Part shown: positions 7,140 through 18,424 of the stretch, one piece after another
Layout of the letters: every line of letters begins with the position of its first letter
Numbering within the stretch: the first letter of the stretch is position 1
From: Halosegnis marinus
GTDB taxonomy: Archaea; Halobacteriota; Halobacteria; Halobacteriales; Haloarculaceae
Length of the DNA: 64,000 nt
Reading direction: 5' to 3'
Assembly (NCBI RefSeq): GCF_029338355.1
Contig: NZ_CP119802.1
Location: forward strand, 248,001-312,000
The notes under the pieces: generated by a model
What the model was told of the DNA's origin: nothing
Seen by the model: the letters and a program-made list of their open reading frames with translations, nothing else
The model's database searches: none
Position numbers and translations under genes: made by a program

Positions 7140-7454
7140 GCGAGTCGCCACGACCCCCGGTAGCAAAAAGCCACGCTCGCGGGGGGCGACCGAACGTCCA
7201 CCGCGGACCGCGCGCGAGCCGCGCAGGAGAATATTTCGCACTCTGAATTGCGGAAGTTTCAGTGAACCGCGTAGTTAAATCGGCGCGCGGAACCAATCAC
7301 ACCCCGAGAGTATTAGGACATATATCCACACACGCATGCATTGATGTCGTCCGGTTTTCCGCTGGCGCGGCGGCGACGGGGACGACTCCGTTCCGTGGCA
7401 ACATCTGTCTCGACGAAACGGTTAAATATCCCGTCGGGCATCGGGACGGTTGCT
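7140..7454. other. AT-richer intergenic promoter region upstream of leuA
   Basis: About 315 bases without a convincing gene. G+C is clearly below the surroundings. It holds several TATA-like runs (near 7231, 7273 and 7321) and the likely leuA core promoter at its right end. Open frames across it have no protein-like composition. Confidence 0.5.
7421..7430 (+). promoter_or_regulatory. leuA TATA box
   Basis: GTTAAATATC lies about 27 bases before the ATG at 7455, the usual spacing for a leaderless transcript that begins at that ATG. This makes 7455 the likely translation start, although the frame then changes (see leuA). Confidence 0.6.
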
Positions 7455-8676
<1,222 letters not shown>

Positions 8677-8740
8677 GCCGACCGGCCGCGGCCGCCGTCC
8701 GCGGACAGCCGCGCGGCAAGGCTTGCAGCGTGGGCGAGGG

Positions 8741-8746
8741 TTATAC
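8741..8746 (+). promoter_or_regulatory. TATA box of the ilvB leader
   Basis: TTATAC lies about 27 bases before the ATG at 8770, which indicates an internal promoter between leuA and ilvB whose leaderless transcript starts at the leader peptide. Confidence 0.5.
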
Positions 8747-8769
8747 CCCCCGACGCCGAGGTGCCGGCA

Positions 8770-8838
8770 ATGCGACGCGACCCGACGACCGCCGGTCGCC
8801 CGGCGACGAGCGTCGCGGCCGTCATTGTAGGGGCGTAA
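8770..8838 (+). CDS. Putative branched-chain leader peptide upstream of ilvB
   Basis: A 22-codon ORF, MRRDPTTAGRPATSVAAVIV plus GA, between leuA and ilvB. It has its own TATA box at leaderless spacing. Its end has three Val and one Ile codon, products of the downstream pathway. Two short hairpins (CGACC/GGTCG at 8786-8798 and GCGACG/CGTCGC at 8803-8816) overlap the ORF. A 93-base pyrimidine-rich spacer with no strong terminator follows before ilvB. The layout resembles a bacterial ilv leader (ivbL). Regulation by translation of the leader is inferred from layout only. Confidence 0.45.
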   Translation: MRRDPTTAGRPATSVAAVIVGA

Positions 8839-8931
8839 CCGCCTCTCACCCTACTCCTCCCGACAGTCCGCGCGCACCGCCGTCGACCGACCAGTACCAC
8901 CGACCGATGCACCACACACGACCCCACACGT

Positions 8932-10680
8932 ATGAGTAGCGAACAGGCAGTCCCGACCGAGGAGTCCGGCGACGCGGAGGGGACGCCCGACCCCGTGAGC
9001 ACGGGCGCGGCGTCCGTCGTCCGGGCGCTGGAGAACGCCGGCGTGGAGTACCTCTTCGGCGTGCAGGGCGGGGCCATCATGCCCGTCTACGACGCGCTGT
9101 ACGACTCCGAGATGCGCCACATCACGATGGCCCACGAGCAGGGCGCGGTCCACGCGGCCGACGCCTACGGCATCGTGAGCGGCGACCCCGGCATCTGCAT
9201 GGCCACGTCCGGGCCGGGGGCGACGAACCTCGTCACCGGCATCGCGGACGCGGACATGGATTCCGACCCCGTGCTCGCGCTCACCGGGCAGGTGCCGACG
9301 GACTTCGTCGGCTCCGACGCCTTCCAGGAGACGGACACGACGGGCGTCACCCGCCCCATCACGAAGGAGAACTACTTCGCCTCGGACGCGGACACCGTCG
9401 GCGACGTCGTCGGCGAGGCGTTCGCGATGGCGAAGCGCGGCCGGCAGGGCCCGACGCTCGTGGACCTGCCGAAGGACGTGACGAACGCGGAGACGGACCG
9501 CGAACCCGGCCCGGCGCGCACGCCCGACACCTACCGGCCCGCGGAGACGGCCGACGAGGCGACGGTGACCGCCGCGGCCGAGGCGTTCGCCGCGGCCGAG
9601 CGACCCGTGATTCTGGCGGGCGGCGGCGTCATCAAGGCGGAGGCGAGCGCCGCGGTGCGGGAGTTCGCTATCGACCACGAGGTGCCCGTCGTCACGACGA
9701 TGCCGGGCATCGGCGCGTTCCCCGAGGACCACGACCTCTCGCTGAAGTGGGCGGGGATGCACGGCACCGGCTACGCGAACATGGCGCTCACGATGAGCGA
9801 CTGTATCCTCGCCGTCGGCACGCGCTTCGACGACCGGCTGACGGGCGGCGTGGAGACGTTCGCGCCCGACGCCGAGATACTCCACGTCGATATCGACCCC
9901 GCGGAGATATCGAAGAACGTCGAGGCCGACTACGGCCTCGTCGGGGACGCCCGCGCCGTCGTCGGCCAGTTCGCCGACGCGGTCGTCGGGTCGCCCGACA
10001 CCGACGCGTGGTGCGAGCAGTGCGCCGAGTGGAAGCGGGAGTACCCGCTCGACTACCACATCGACGAGGACGCGCCCGTCAAGCCGCAGTTCGTCGTCGA
10101 GGCCGTGGACGCCGCGACCGGGGACGACACCGTCGTCACCACCGGCGTCGGCCAACACCAGATGTGGGCCTGCCAGTACTGGACCTACACCGAGCCCCGG
10201 ACGTGGGTCTCCTCGCACGGCCTCGGCGCGATGGGCTACGGCGTCCCCGCCGCCATCGGCGCGCGCTACGCCGCCGACGACGACCAGTCGGTCGTCTGCT
10301 TCGACGGCGACGGCTCCTTCCTGATGACGTGTCAGGAACTCACCGTCGCGGCGCGCGAGGAACTGGACATCACCGTCTTCGTCCTGAACAACGAGTTCAT
10401 CGGGATGGTGCGCCAGTGGCAGGACGGCTTCTTCGAGGGCCGGCGGATGGCCTCGGAGTACGACTGGATGCCCGAGTTCGACACCCTCGCGGAGGCGTTC
10501 GGCGCGAAGGGGTTCCGCATCGACACGTACGACGACGTGGAGGACACGATAGAGGCGGCGCTCGCGTACGAGGGCCCCTCCGTCGTGGACGTCCACATCG
10601 ACCCCGAGGAGGACGTGTTCCCGATGGTGCCCAGCGGCGGGGACAACGGCCTCTTCGCCCTGCGGGGTGACCACCTGTGA
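8932..10680 (+). CDS. ilvB: Acetolactate synthase large (catalytic) subunit
   Basis: A 582-residue ThDP enzyme making acetolactate or acetohydroxybutyrate, the first common step of Val/Leu/Ile synthesis. The N-terminal pyrimidine-binding domain shows [20 protein letters not shown] and the cofactor-activating Glu in [15 protein letters not shown]. The C-terminal ThDP/Mg motif is [12 protein letters not shown]...NNEFIG. The length is normal for the family. It pairs with IlvN, whose GTG start overlaps the ilvB stop. A Val/Ile leader ORF lies 93 bases upstream. Confidence 0.95.
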   Translation: MSSEQAVPTEESGDAEGTPDPVSTGAASVVRALENAGVEYLFGVQGGAIMPVYDALYDSEMRHITMAHEQGAVHAADAYGIVSGDPGICMATSGPGATNLVTGIADADMDSDPVLALTGQVPTDFVGSDAFQETDTTGVTRPITKENYFASDADTVGDVVGEAFAMAKRGRQGPTLVDLPKDVTNAETDREPGPARTPDTYRPAETADEATVTAAAEAFAAAERPVILAGGGVIKAEASAAVREFAIDHEVPVVTTMPGIGAFPEDHDLSLKWAGMHGTGYANMALTMSDCILAVGTRFDDRLTGGVETFAPDAEILHVDIDPAEISKNVEADYGLVGDARAVVGQFADAVVGSPDTDAWCEQCAEWKREYPLDYHIDEDAPVKPQFVVEAVDAATGDDTVVTTGVGQHQMWACQYWTYTEPRTWVSSHGLGAMGYGVPAAIGARYAADDDQSVVCFDGDGSFLMTCQELTVAAREELDITVFVLNNEFIGMVRQWQDGFFEGRRMASEYDWMPEFDTLAEAFGAKGFRIDTYDDVEDTIEAALAYEGPSVVDVHIDPEEDVFPMVPSGGDNGLFALRGDHL

Positions 10681-11312
10681 GCTCACAGGACGACCCGCCG
10701 GAGAACGGCCTGCTCGGCGCGGACCCGGACGACCGGCCGCGGCCGCGGGGCCGGCGCAACAGTCAGGGCATCCGTATCGACCCCGAGGTGGAGGCCGAGC
10801 GGTCGCCGCGCCGCACGACCATCACCGCGCTCGTGCAGAACGAGCCGGGGGTGCTGTCGAAGGTGTCCGGGCTGTTCAGCCGCCGGCAGTACAACATCGA
10901 GTCGCTGACCGTCGGCACGACACAGGAGACGGAGTGGTCGCGCATCACCGTCGTCGTGGAGGAGCCGGACCCCAACATCGACCAGATAGAGAAACAGCTC
11001 GACAAGCTGGTCCCGGTCATCCACACGCGCGAACTCGACGAGAACGCCGTCGCGCGCGAACTCGTCCTCGTCAAACTCGACGCCGAGGACCCCGCGAAGG
11101 TCCACGCCATCACCGAGATGTACGACGGCCGCACGCTCGACGCCGGGCCGCGCACCGTCACGGTGGAGCTGACCGGCTCGGAGCGGAAGATAGACGACGC
11201 GCTCGACGCCCTCCGGCAGTTCGGCGTCCGCGAGATAGCCCGCACGGGGCAGACGGCGCTGGCCCGTGGCGAGACGAAGACCTCCACGGTCCCCGACGAC
11301 CTCAAGCCATGA
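10677..11312 (+). CDS. ilvN: Acetolactate synthase regulatory subunit
   Basis: A 211-residue protein starting at GTG 10677 inside the ilvB stop (GTGA). After an acidic extension of about 45 residues, an ACT domain ([20 protein letters not shown]...[11 protein letters not shown]) binds the feedback inhibitor, normally valine. A second ferredoxin-like domain typical of the archaeal and bacterial small subunit follows. Overlap with both neighbours argues for coupled translation with ilvB and ilvC. Confidence 0.93.
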   Translation: MSSQDDPPENGLLGADPDDRPRPRGRRNSQGIRIDPEVEAERSPRRTTITALVQNEPGVLSKVSGLFSRRQYNIESLTVGTTQETEWSRITVVVEEPDPNIDQIEKQLDKLVPVIHTRELDENAVARELVLVKLDAEDPAKVHAITEMYDGRTLDAGPRTVTVELTGSERKIDDALDALRQFGVREIARTGQTALARGETKTSTVPDDLKP

Positions 11313-12337
11313 CAGACTTCGAGAACCCCGTGTACTACGACGACAACGCTGACGAATCGCACCTCGCGGAGAGAACCGTAGCCGTGCTCGGCTACGGCAG
11401 CCAGGGCCACGCCCACGCGCAGAACCTCGACGACTCCGGCGTCGACGTGGTGGTCGGCCTCCGCAAGGGGTCGAGTTCCCGCGACGCGGCCGAGGCCGAC
11501 GGCCTCCGCGTGGCGACGCCCGTCGCCGCCGCCCGCGAGGCCGACCTCGTGAGCGTCCTCGTGCCCGACACCGTCCAGCCGGCGGTGTACGACGACATCG
11601 AGGAGGCGCTGGAGCCGGGCGACACCCTCCAGTTCGCGCACGGCTTCAACATCCACTACAACCAGATCCGGCCGCGCGAGGACGTGAACGTCCAGATGGT
11701 CGCGCCGAAGTCGCCGGGCCACCTGGTCCGTCGGAACTTCGAGAACGACGAGGGGACGCCCGGCCTGCTCGCCGTCTATCAGGACGCGACGGGCGACGCC
11801 CACGACGTGGGGCTGGCCTACGCGAAGGCCATCGGCTGCACCCGCGCGGGCGTCATCGAGACGACGTTCCGCGAGGAGACGGAGACGGACCTGTTCGGCG
11901 AGCAGGCGGTGCTGTGTGGCGGCGTCACCAGCCTCGTCAAGCAGGGGTACGAGACGCTCGTGGACGCGGGCTACTCGCGCGAGATGGCCTACTTCGAGTG
12001 TCTGAACGAACTGAAGCTCATCGTCGACCTGATGTACGAGGGCGGGCTCGGCGAGATGTGGGACTCCGTCTCCGATACGGCGGAGTACGGCGGGCTCACA
12101 CGCGGCGACGCGGTCGTGGACGAGCACGCCCGCGAGAACATGGAGGAGGTGCTGGAGGCGGTGCAGGACGGCACCTTCGCCCGCGAGTGGATCTCCGAGA
12201 ACCAGACCGGGCGGCCGAGCTACACCCAGCTCCGGCAGGCCGAGTCCGACCACGACATCGAGGACGTGGGCGCGGACCTCCGCGCGCTGTTCGCGTGGGG
12301 CGGCGAGGAGCGGGAGGAGGTGCCCGCCGATGACTGA
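11309..12337 (+). CDS. ilvC: Ketol-acid reductoisomerase
   Basis: A 342-residue class I reductoisomerase converting acetolactate to 2,3-dihydroxy-isovalerate with NADPH and Mg. The Rossmann motif is [13 protein letters not shown] (about residues 29-41). The knotted C-terminal domain includes [13 protein letters not shown] and the metal-ligand region [20 protein letters not shown] 11309 overlaps the ilvN stop (ATGA). An Arg/Gly-rich frame open upstream is read-through within ilvN and is not used. Confidence 0.95.
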   Translation: MTDFENPVYYDDNADESHLAERTVAVLGYGSQGHAHAQNLDDSGVDVVVGLRKGSSSRDAAEADGLRVATPVAAAREADLVSVLVPDTVQPAVYDDIEEALEPGDTLQFAHGFNIHYNQIRPREDVNVQMVAPKSPGHLVRRNFENDEGTPGLLAVYQDATGDAHDVGLAYAKAIGCTRAGVIETTFREETETDLFGEQAVLCGGVTSLVKQGYETLVDAGYSREMAYFECLNELKLIVDLMYEGGLGEMWDSVSDTAEYGGLTRGDAVVDEHARENMEEVLEAVQDGTFAREWISENQTGRPSYTQLRQAESDHDIEDVGADLRALFAWGGEEREEVPADD

Positions 12338-12554
12338 GGACCGAACGCTCGGGGAGACGAGCCACACGAACCCCTACACGGACGAGACGTTCGGCGAGAC
12401 GCAGACGTACGGGCGCGGGCGAGTCGTGGCCGCCGACGGCGGCGAGCGCGACTCGTCGCCGGAGCCGGACACCATGGCCGACGTGGACCACACGCCCCGC
12501 GAGAACGCGCCGAGCGCCAACGCCGCCTACGACCCGGCGGACGGGTCGGTATGA
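12330..12554 (+). CDS. Small conserved protein inside the ilv-leu operon
   Basis: A 74-residue acidic, probably disordered protein. It contains [20 protein letters not shown], a Gly/Tyr-rich piece with no known domain. It starts 8 bases inside ilvC and its end overlaps the leuC start (ATGA), so it is co-translated with both. I recall an unnamed gene at the same place in Haloferax. Its position suggests a role linked to the reductoisomerase or isomerase, but the function is unknown. Confidence 0.6.
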   Translation: MTEDRTLGETSHTNPYTDETFGETQTYGRGRVVAADGGERDSSPEPDTMADVDHTPRENAPSANAAYDPADGSV

Positions 12555-13969
12555 GCTCCGGCACCCTCTACGACAAGGTGTGGGAGCGTCACAAGGTGGG
12601 CGAACTCCCGAACGGCGAGGACCAGCTGTTCGTCGGCCTCCACCTGATGCACGAGGTGACGAGCCCGCAGGCGTTCGGGATGCTCCGCGAGCGCGACCTC
12701 GACGTAGCCTTCCCCGAGCGCACCTTCGCGACGACGGACCACATCATCCCCACCACCCCGGAGGAGCGCGAGCGCCCGTTCGCCGACGAACAGGCGGAGA
12801 CGATGCTGCAGGCGCTCGAACGCAACACCGAGGAGGCCGGCATCGAGTTCTTCGACCTCGACTCCGGCAAACAGGGCATCGCGCACGTCGTCGGGCCGGA
12901 ACTCGGCCTGACCCAGCCCGGCCAGACCATCGTCTGCGGCGACTCGCACACCTCGACGCACGGCGCGTTCGGGGCCGTCGCGATGGGCATCGGCACCTCG
13001 CAGATACGCGACGTGCTGGCCACCGGCTGTATCGCCGCCGAGAAGATGGACGTGCGCCGCGTGGAGGTGACGGGCGAACTCGGCGACGGCGTCGGGGCGA
13101 AGGACCTCATCCTCCACATCATCGGCGAACTCGGCGTGGACGGCGGCGTCGGCCACGTGTACGAGTACGCGGGCGAGGCCATCGAGCGGCTGGACATGGA
13201 GGGCCGCCTCGCGGTCTGTAACATGTCCATCGAGGGCGGCGCGCGCGCCGGCTACATCAACCCCGATCAGACCACCTACGAGTACCTCCGTGGGCGCGAG
13301 TACGCGCCCGAGGGCGAGGAGTGGGACCGGCTCATGGAGTACTGGGAGTCGGTCGCCTCCGAGCCGGACGCCAAGTACGACGACGTGGTGACCGTGGACG
13401 CGGACGACCTCGAACCGATGGTGACGTGGGGCGTCAACCCCGGGCAGGTCGTCGGCGTGACGGAGCCGGTGCCCGGCCCCGACGAGTTCGCGGGGAAGGA
13501 CCGCGACAACGCCGAGAAGGCCTACGAGCACATGGGCGTCGAACCCGGCGAGACGATGGAGGGGTACGACGTGGACGTGGCGTTCCTCGGCACCTGCACG
13601 AACGGGCGCGTCTCCGACTTCCGCGAGGCCGCGGCCGTGCTGGAGGGCGAGACGGTGGACCCGGACGTGCGCGCGCTCGCCGTCCCCGGCTCCGAGACCG
13701 TCCGAAAACAGTGCGAGGCGGAGGGCATCGCCGAGGTGTTCGAGGAGGCCGGCTTCCAGTGGCGGCGGGCCGGCTGTTCGATGTGTCTCGCGATGAACGG
13801 CGACGCGCTGGAGGGCGACGAGGTGTGCGCCTCCTCGTCGAACCGGAACTTCGTCGGCCGGCAGGGGTCGAAGGACGGGCGCACGGTCCTCATGTCCCCG
13901 GCGATGGTCGCCGCGGCGGCGGTCGAGGGCGAGATAGCCGACGCCCGCGCGTTCGGGGGTGACGCCTGA
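12551..13969 (+). CDS. leuC: 3-isopropylmalate dehydratase large subunit
   Basis: A 472-residue aconitase-family protein that isomerises 2- to 3-isopropylmalate together with LeuD. The 4Fe-4S ligands are visible: the Cys of FLGTCTNGR and the CSMC pair in [35 protein letters not shown] and [11 protein letters not shown] are family signatures. Homoaconitase-type paralogues exist, but the leu operon context favours LeuC. Confidence 0.94.
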   Translation: MSSGTLYDKVWERHKVGELPNGEDQLFVGLHLMHEVTSPQAFGMLRERDLDVAFPERTFATTDHIIPTTPEERERPFADEQAETMLQALERNTEEAGIEFFDLDSGKQGIAHVVGPELGLTQPGQTIVCGDSHTSTHGAFGAVAMGIGTSQIRDVLATGCIAAEKMDVRRVEVTGELGDGVGAKDLILHIIGELGVDGGVGHVYEYAGEAIERLDMEGRLAVCNMSIEGGARAGYINPDQTTYEYLRGREYAPEGEEWDRLMEYWESVASEPDAKYDDVVTVDADDLEPMVTWGVNPGQVVGVTEPVPGPDEFAGKDRDNAEKAYEHMGVEPGETMEGYDVDVAFLGTCTNGRVSDFREAAAVLEGETVDPDVRALAVPGSETVRKQCEAEGIAEVFEEAGFQWRRAGCSMCLAMNGDALEGDEVCASSSNRNFVGRQGSKDGRTVLMSPAMVAAAAVEGEIADARAFGGDA

Positions 13970-14562
13970 TGGTTCGCGCCATCCGCCGCGTGACCGGCAC
14001 GGGCGTCCCCGTCCGCGGGGACGACATCGACACGGACCAGATCGTGCCGGCTCGCTTCCTGAAGGAGGTCACCTTCGACGACATGGGCGAGTACGCGTTC
14101 TACGACGCCCGGCGCGACGACGACGGGAGCCTCAACGACCACCCGTTCAACGAGTACCGCGGCGCGCGCGTGCTCGTCGTCAACGACAACTTCGGCTGCG
14201 GCTCCTCCCGTGAGCACGCCCCACAGGCGCTGCTCCGGTGGGGAATCCACGGCATCGTCGGCGAGTCGTTCGCGGAGATATTCCGCGACAACTGCACCGC
14301 GCTCGGGATTCCGACCGTGACGGCCGAGCCGGAGACGGTGACGGAGTTACAGAACTTCGTCGAGTCGGACCCGGACGCCGGCATCGAGATAGACCTCGCC
14401 AACGAGCGGGTCGTCTTCGACGACACCGAGGTCGGGGTGACCGCCGACCCGGCGATGCGCGAGTCGCTCGTCGAGGGCGAGTGGGACACGACCGCGCTGA
14501 TGTACCAGAACCTCGACCGGACCCGGGAGACGGCCGCCTCGCTCCCGTACACCGACTCGTGA
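13969..14562 (+). CDS. leuD: 3-isopropylmalate dehydratase small subunit
   Basis: A 197-residue swivel-domain partner of LeuC. It shows [15 protein letters not shown] at the N-terminus, [13 protein letters not shown] (substrate loop, about 77-89) and [18 protein letters not shown] 13969 uses the last base of the leuC stop codon. The length is that of the bacterial-type LeuD rather than the shorter archaeal form. Confidence 0.94.
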   Translation: MVRAIRRVTGTGVPVRGDDIDTDQIVPARFLKEVTFDDMGEYAFYDARRDDDGSLNDHPFNEYRGARVLVVNDNFGCGSSREHAPQALLRWGIHGIVGESFAEIFRDNCTALGIPTVTAEPETVTELQNFVESDPDAGIEIDLANERVVFDDTEVGVTADPAMRESLVEGEWDTTALMYQNLDRTRETAASLPYTDS

Positions 14563-15527
14563 GCCGGGTCTGCGTCGTCGAGGGCGACGGCGTCGGGCGG
14601 GAGGTCGTCCCGGCCGCCGTCTCGGTGCTCGACGCGGTCGCCGACTTCGAGTACGTCCGCGCGGAGGCGGGCGACGCCGTCGCCGAGCGCACGGGCACGC
14701 CGCTCCCCGACGAGACGTACGACGCCGTCGCGGCCGCGGACGCGACCCTGTTCGGCGCGGCCGGCGAGACGGCCGCCGACGTGATCCTCCCCCTGCGGGA
14801 GGCCGTCGGCTCGTTCGTCAACGTCCGACCCGCCCGCGCCTACCCCGGCGTGGACGCGCTCCGGCCGGAGACGGACGTGGTCTTCCTCCGGGAGAACACC
14901 GAGGGCGTCTACGCGGGCCACGAGGACCGGCTGTCGGCCGACCTCTCGACGCTGACGCGCGTGACGACCACCTCCGCCTCCGAACGGCTGGCGGAGTACG
15001 CCTGCGACTACGTGGGCGAGGGCGGCCGCTTCCACGTCGCCCACAAGGCGAACGTGATGCGCGAGACGGACGGGCGCTTCCGCGACGCCGTCGTCCGCAT
15101 CGCCGACGCCCGCGGCGTGGAGACGGAGGAGGTACTGATGGACGCGTTCGCGACGCGACTCCCGCTCGAGCCGGGGGCGTTCGACGTGGTCGTCTGTCCG
15201 AACCTCGCGGGCGACGTGCTCTCCGACCTCGCCGCGGGCCTGGTCGGGGGGCTCGGCCTCCTGCCGTCGGCGAACGTCGGGCCGGACAACGCGCTGTTCG
15301 AGCCGGTCCACGGCACCGCGCCGGACATCGCCGGCGAAGGGGTCGCCAACCCCGCGGCGGCGATACTCTCGGCCGCGATGCTGCTGGAGCATCTCGGCTA
15401 CGACGACGAGGGCGCGGCCGTTCGGAGCGCGGTCGAGTCGGTCCTCGCGGAGGGGCCGCACACGCCCGACGTAGGCGGCGACGCCTCGACGGACGAGGTG
15501 GCAGCGGCGGTCGTCGCGCGGCTGTAG
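14559..15527 (+). CDS. leuB: 3-isopropylmalate dehydrogenase
   Basis: A 322-residue NAD-dependent beta-decarboxylating dehydrogenase, the last leucine-specific oxidation. GTG 14559 overlaps the leuD stop (GTGA) and gives [20 protein letters not shown]. Signatures are [44 protein letters not shown] and the NAD-binding [19 protein letters not shown] second, longer open frame upstream lies within leuD and is not used. This is the last gene of the operon. Confidence 0.93.
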   Translation: MSRVCVVEGDGVGREVVPAAVSVLDAVADFEYVRAEAGDAVAERTGTPLPDETYDAVAAADATLFGAAGETAADVILPLREAVGSFVNVRPARAYPGVDALRPETDVVFLRENTEGVYAGHEDRLSADLSTLTRVTTTSASERLAEYACDYVGEGGRFHVAHKANVMRETDGRFRDAVVRIADARGVETEEVLMDAFATRLPLEPGAFDVVVCPNLAGDVLSDLAAGLVGGLGLLPSANVGPDNALFEPVHGTAPDIAGEGVANPAAAILSAAMLLEHLGYDDEGAAVRSAVESVLAEGPHTPDVGGDASTDEVAAAVVARL

Positions 15528-15535
15528 TCGCGGCG

Positions 15536-15733
15536 CTACTCCTCGGAGTCGGCCGGCGTCACCCGCCCGAAGCCGTCCGGCAGGACCCGGACGGCGAACG
15601 CGGCGACGCCGAGGGCCACGCCCGCGGCGCCGATACCCGCGGCGAAGATTCCGGGGAGCGCCGGTTCGCGGGCGACGAGGACGAGCAGGAGGGCGAACAG
15701 GAGGGCGTCGCGGGTGGTAGCGCTGTCGGACAC
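15536..15733 (-). CDS. Small two-helix membrane protein
   Basis: 65 residues starting at ATG 15733. Two hydrophobic stretches (about 10-22 and 27-50) are joined by REPALPG, with an acidic tail. No family recognised. It ends 8 bases from the leuB stop on the opposite strand. Confidence 0.55.
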   Translation of the reverse strand: MSDSATTRDALLFALLLVLVAREPALPGIFAAGIGAAGVALGVAAFAVRVLPDGFGRVTPADSEE

Positions 15734-15775
15734 GCTCGCGAAACGGCACCGGACGTTGCAAAAGCTTGCGGCCGG

Positions 15776-16222
15776 CTACTCGTCGGTTCCGTCGCGGTAC
15801 GCTGCCACCACGTCCTCCCACGACCCTTTCTCCTCCAGATGGCGCTGGAGTTCGCGCGCGTACCCCTGCGTGAGTTCCTCGGCCTCGCGGACGCGCTCCT
15901 CGGTGTCGCCCGAGGAGCCGCCGTCCCCGCCCAACCCGAGGGCGGAGGTGATGTTCGAGAGGATGCCGCCCGACGACTCCTCCTGTCCCCCGGGGCCCAT
16001 CGGGGTGCGTTCCTCGACCTTCTCCACCTCGGGCATGATGTCGGGGAGCCGCGAGGTGTCGGCGTACAGCCGCGGCTCGTCGCCGTCCTCGATGTCGAAC
16101 TCCGTCGCGGTCATCACGAGCCCCCACTCCTGTCGGGAGAAGCCGCTCGCCTCGACCCGGTCCGCGAACTCCGTATCGACCGCCATGCGCGCGCCGACGA
16201 TGCGGTCCTGCCAGTCGGTCAT
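15776..16222 (-). CDS. Conserved haloarchaeal protein (DUF5799-like)
   Basis: A 148-residue acidic soluble protein. The N-terminal part (MTDWQDRIVGARMAVDTEF, SGFSRQEWGLVMTATEF) looks well conserved and I associate it with DUF5799. A Gly/Ser-rich linker (about 78-106) leads to a charged helical tail. No enzyme motif is visible. The function is unknown. Confidence 0.55.
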   Translation of the reverse strand: MTDWQDRIVGARMAVDTEFADRVEASGFSRQEWGLVMTATEFDIEDGDEPRLYADTSRLPDIMPEVEKVEERTPMGPGGQEESSGGILSNITSALGLGGDGGSSGDTEERVREAEELTQGYARELQRHLEEKGSWEDVVAAYRDGTDE

Positions 16223-16303
16223 GGGCGGACGTGGGTCGCGGTGCCGTATCAGCGTTTCCTCGCGCGGCGGCGAAAGAAGGAGGACGAACTGCGACTCGTC
16301 GCG

Positions 16304-16696
16304 TTACTCGACGGTGATGTCCGCGTACATCCCCTCGTGGAGGGCGGCGTGGACGTGGCAGATCTCCTCGCCCAGTTCCGTGAGCGCCGCCTTCTGCTCG
16401 TCGTCGAGGTCGGCCTCGACCTCCAGCGTGAAGGCGACGGAGCCGTCCACGAGGTCGTCGTCCTCGTCGAGGTCGGCCTCGGCGCTCGTCTCGATGCGCC
16501 CGAGGTCGAGGTCGTGTTCGCGCTGTGCGCCCGCCCGGAAGGCGAACGTGTAACACGACGCGTAGTCGGCGAGGAGGACCTCGTTCGGCGAGGGCCCTTC
16601 CTCCTTCGTCGCGTCGATGGAGAGTTCGTAGTTGCCGACCCGGCTCGTCGCGGCGAAGCCGCCGTCGTTGACGGTGTGGGATTCGAGGTCTGCCAT
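16304..16696 (-). CDS. OsmC-family protein
   Basis: 130 residues with the OsmC layout: an N-terminal beta hairpin (NYELSIDATKEEGPSPNEVL), a central helix with the resolving-type Cys in LADYASCYTFAFRAGAQ (about residue 48), and a second Cys in GEEICHVHAALHEGM. OsmC/Ohr proteins reduce organic hydroperoxides using two cysteines. Both cysteines are in the usual places, so peroxidase activity is possible. Confidence 0.75.
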   Translation of the reverse strand: MADLESHTVNDGGFAATSRVGNYELSIDATKEEGPSPNEVLLADYASCYTFAFRAGAQREHDLDLGRIETSAEADLDEDDDLVDGSVAFTLEVEADLDDEQKAALTELGEEICHVHAALHEGMYADITVE

Positions 16697-16748
16697 TGCG
16701 TCCGTCGGATGGGCCGCCGCCGTTAAAAAGGTAGTCTGGGGGTCGCTC

Positions 16749-17471
16749 TCAGAGAGTGAACGTCTCGTCGCCGTCGAGAACGACGACCTCGGCGTCGCTC
16801 CCGGTCGCCTTCACCTCGCGGACGAAGTCGTCCGTGTCTATCTCGACGGGCGGGAAGGTGTCGTAGTGCATCGGAATCGCGTAGTCGGCGTCCACCCAGT
16901 CGACGGCGATGGCGGCCTGTGTGGGCCCCATCGTGAAGTGGTCGCCCGCGGGGACGGCGGCCACGTCGGGTTCGAGGAACGGGCCGATGACGTCGCGCAT
17001 CTCCGACATGAGCGCCGTGTCGCCGGCGTGGTAGAACGCCTCGCTCTCGGGGTCCGTCTCCTGCGTCGGCTTCGTGGTCGAGACGACGAAGCCGGCCGGC
17101 GGCCCCGCCGACTGCTCGAAGCCGGTCATGATGCCGTTCGTGTGGTCCGCGCGGACCATCGTGACGAACGCGTCGCCGCACTCGACGGTACCGCCCATGT
17201 TCATCCCCATCCCGCCGACGGCGTTCTCGAAGCCGAGCTCCTCCTCGGCGTAGGCGGCGAGTTCCGGCACCGCGACGAGCGTCGCGTCGGAGAACTCCCC
17301 GGCGTGGGCGATGTGGTCGGCGTGGCCGTGCGTGAGCAGGACGAAGTCCGGCTGGTCCACGTCCGACGGTTCGAGCGCCGTCTTGGGGTTGTCGAAGAAC
17401 GGGTCGATGAGCAGCCGCGTGTCGCCCACCTCGACGGCGAACGTCGAGTGGCCGTGCCAAGTAATGTCCAT
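16749..17471 (-). CDS. UPF0173-type metal-dependent hydrolase (MBL fold)
   Basis: A 240-residue MBL-fold protein starting at ATG 17471 ([20 protein letters not shown]). It carries the full metal motif [12 protein letters not shown] and later FYHAGDT and [10 protein letters not shown], the UPF0173 pattern. The substrate is unknown. An upstream in-frame extension of about 110 residues covers the divergent promoter and reads as Arg/Ser-rich non-coding sequence, so the internal start is preferred. Confidence 0.8.
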   Translation of the reverse strand: MDITWHGHSTFAVEVGDTRLLIDPFFDNPKTALEPSDVDQPDFVLLTHGHADHIAHAGEFSDATLVAVPELAAYAEEELGFENAVGGMGMNMGGTVECGDAFVTMVRADHTNGIMTGFEQSAGPPAGFVVSTTKPTQETDPESEAFYHAGDTALMSEMRDVIGPFLEPDVAAVPAGDHFTMGPTQAAIAVDWVDADYAIPMHYDTFPPVEIDTDDFVREVKATGSDAEVVVLDGDETFTL

Positions 17472-17571
17472 GCGCGTTCGAATACTCGTGGCAGCCACAT
17501 AACCGTTCAGGCGGCGGAAGGAGCCGGGGCCGCGTCCAAGTTTTTTCCCGTCGCCGCACGGACGACGGGGT

Positions 17572-17748
17572 ATGCAGGAAGCGTACGCGCAGCTCACCTG
17601 TCCGGCCTGCGAGAAGCACTGGGAGACGGACGCCAACACCGCGCCCGACACGGACGCCGACTTCGCGTGTCCGGACTGCGGCGAGCGCCGCCCGCTCTCG
17701 GAGTTCGCGCACACGAGCCGCGACCTGGAGGTGCTGCGCGAGCTATGA
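17572..17748 (+). CDS. Small zinc-ribbon protein
   Basis: 58 residues with CPAC (about 10-13) and CPDC (about 33-36), a four-Cys zinc ribbon. The C-terminus [12 protein letters not shown] is helical and charged. It resembles small haloarchaeal putative zinc-binding proteins. It may bind RNA, DNA or a protein. Its stop overlaps the start of the next gene (ATGA), so the two are co-translated. Confidence 0.65.
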   Translation: MQEAYAQLTCPACEKHWETDANTAPDTDADFACPDCGERRPLSEFAHTSRDLEVLREL

Positions 17749-17924
17749 CGGCGACCTTCGAACTGTACGAGGACAAGGAGGGGAAGTACCGGTGGCGGCT
17801 GCGCCACGCCAACGGCAACATCATCGCGGACTCGGGCGAGGGGTACGCCTCGAAGCAGAAGGCGAAGCAGGGCATCGAGTCGGTGCGGAAGAACGCCCCC
17901 GACGCCGCCGTCGAGGAGCAGTAG
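17745..17924 (+). CDS. DUF1508 (UPF0339) family protein
   Basis: 59 residues: [20 protein letters not shown] then [20 protein letters not shown], the hallmark of DUF1508 small alpha-beta proteins (HVO_2922-like, structure known but function not). It overlaps the upstream zinc-ribbon gene by four bases. Confidence 0.8.
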   Translation: MTATFELYEDKEGKYRWRLRHANGNIIADSGEGYASKQKAKQGIESVRKNAPDAAVEEQ

Positions 17925-17952
17925 CTAAACGCCTCCGGGCGCTCGCCCCGCT

Positions 17953-18381
17953 ATGGACGTTGCCGTCTTCGACCGCGACGACCCCGACTTCGAGCCGGCG
18001 CTCGCGCTCCGAACGCGGGTGTTCGTCGAGGAGCAGGACGTGCCGATGGACCGCGAGGTGGACGGGCTGGACCCCGAGGCGACCCACTTCCTCCTCCGCG
18101 ACCCGGACCCGGTCGCCGTCGCGCGGGTCCGCGACCACGAGGGCGACCTGAAGGTCGAGCGCGTGGCCGTCGCCCGCGAGCGCCGCGGCGAGGGGTACGG
18201 TGACGCCGTCATGGACGCCGTGGAGTCGTGGGCGCGCGAGAACGGATACGACCGTCTCGTCCTCGACGCGCAGGTCCCCGTCGTCGGCTTCTACGAGGGG
18301 CGCGGCTACACGGTGCAGGACGACGAGCCGTTCGACGACGCGGGCATCCCCCACCGGCGGATGGCGACGCGCCTCGGGTAG
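17953..18381 (+). CDS. GNAT-family N-acetyltransferase
   Basis: 142 residues. Strand-helix pattern with FVEEQDVPMDREVDGLD near the N-terminus (ElaA/YjcF-like) and the acetyl-CoA pyrophosphate loop RERRGEGYGDAVM at about 75-87. VVGFYEGRGYTVQDDE is the usual C-terminal block. Substrate unknown. Confidence 0.8.
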   Translation: MDVAVFDRDDPDFEPALALRTRVFVEEQDVPMDREVDGLDPEATHFLLRDPDPVAVARVRDHEGDLKVERVAVARERRGEGYGDAVMDAVESWARENGYDRLVLDAQVPVVGFYEGRGYTVQDDEPFDDAGIPHRRMATRLG

Positions 18382-18424
18382 GGACCGCGGGTAGGCCTAT
18401 CCGTCCGGCCCCCGACGACACGGT

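Noticed and set aside
5516-7246. A 576-codon frame across the MBL-like and cupin region
   Set aside because: It is antisense to the MBL-like gene and then out of frame with the cupin. Composition is Arg/Pro-rich and unlike haloarchaeal proteins.
17472-17807. A 112-residue extension of the UPF0173 hydrolase
   Set aside because: It is antisense to the zinc-ribbon and DUF1508 genes and covers their promoter. The typical MBL start is at 17471.
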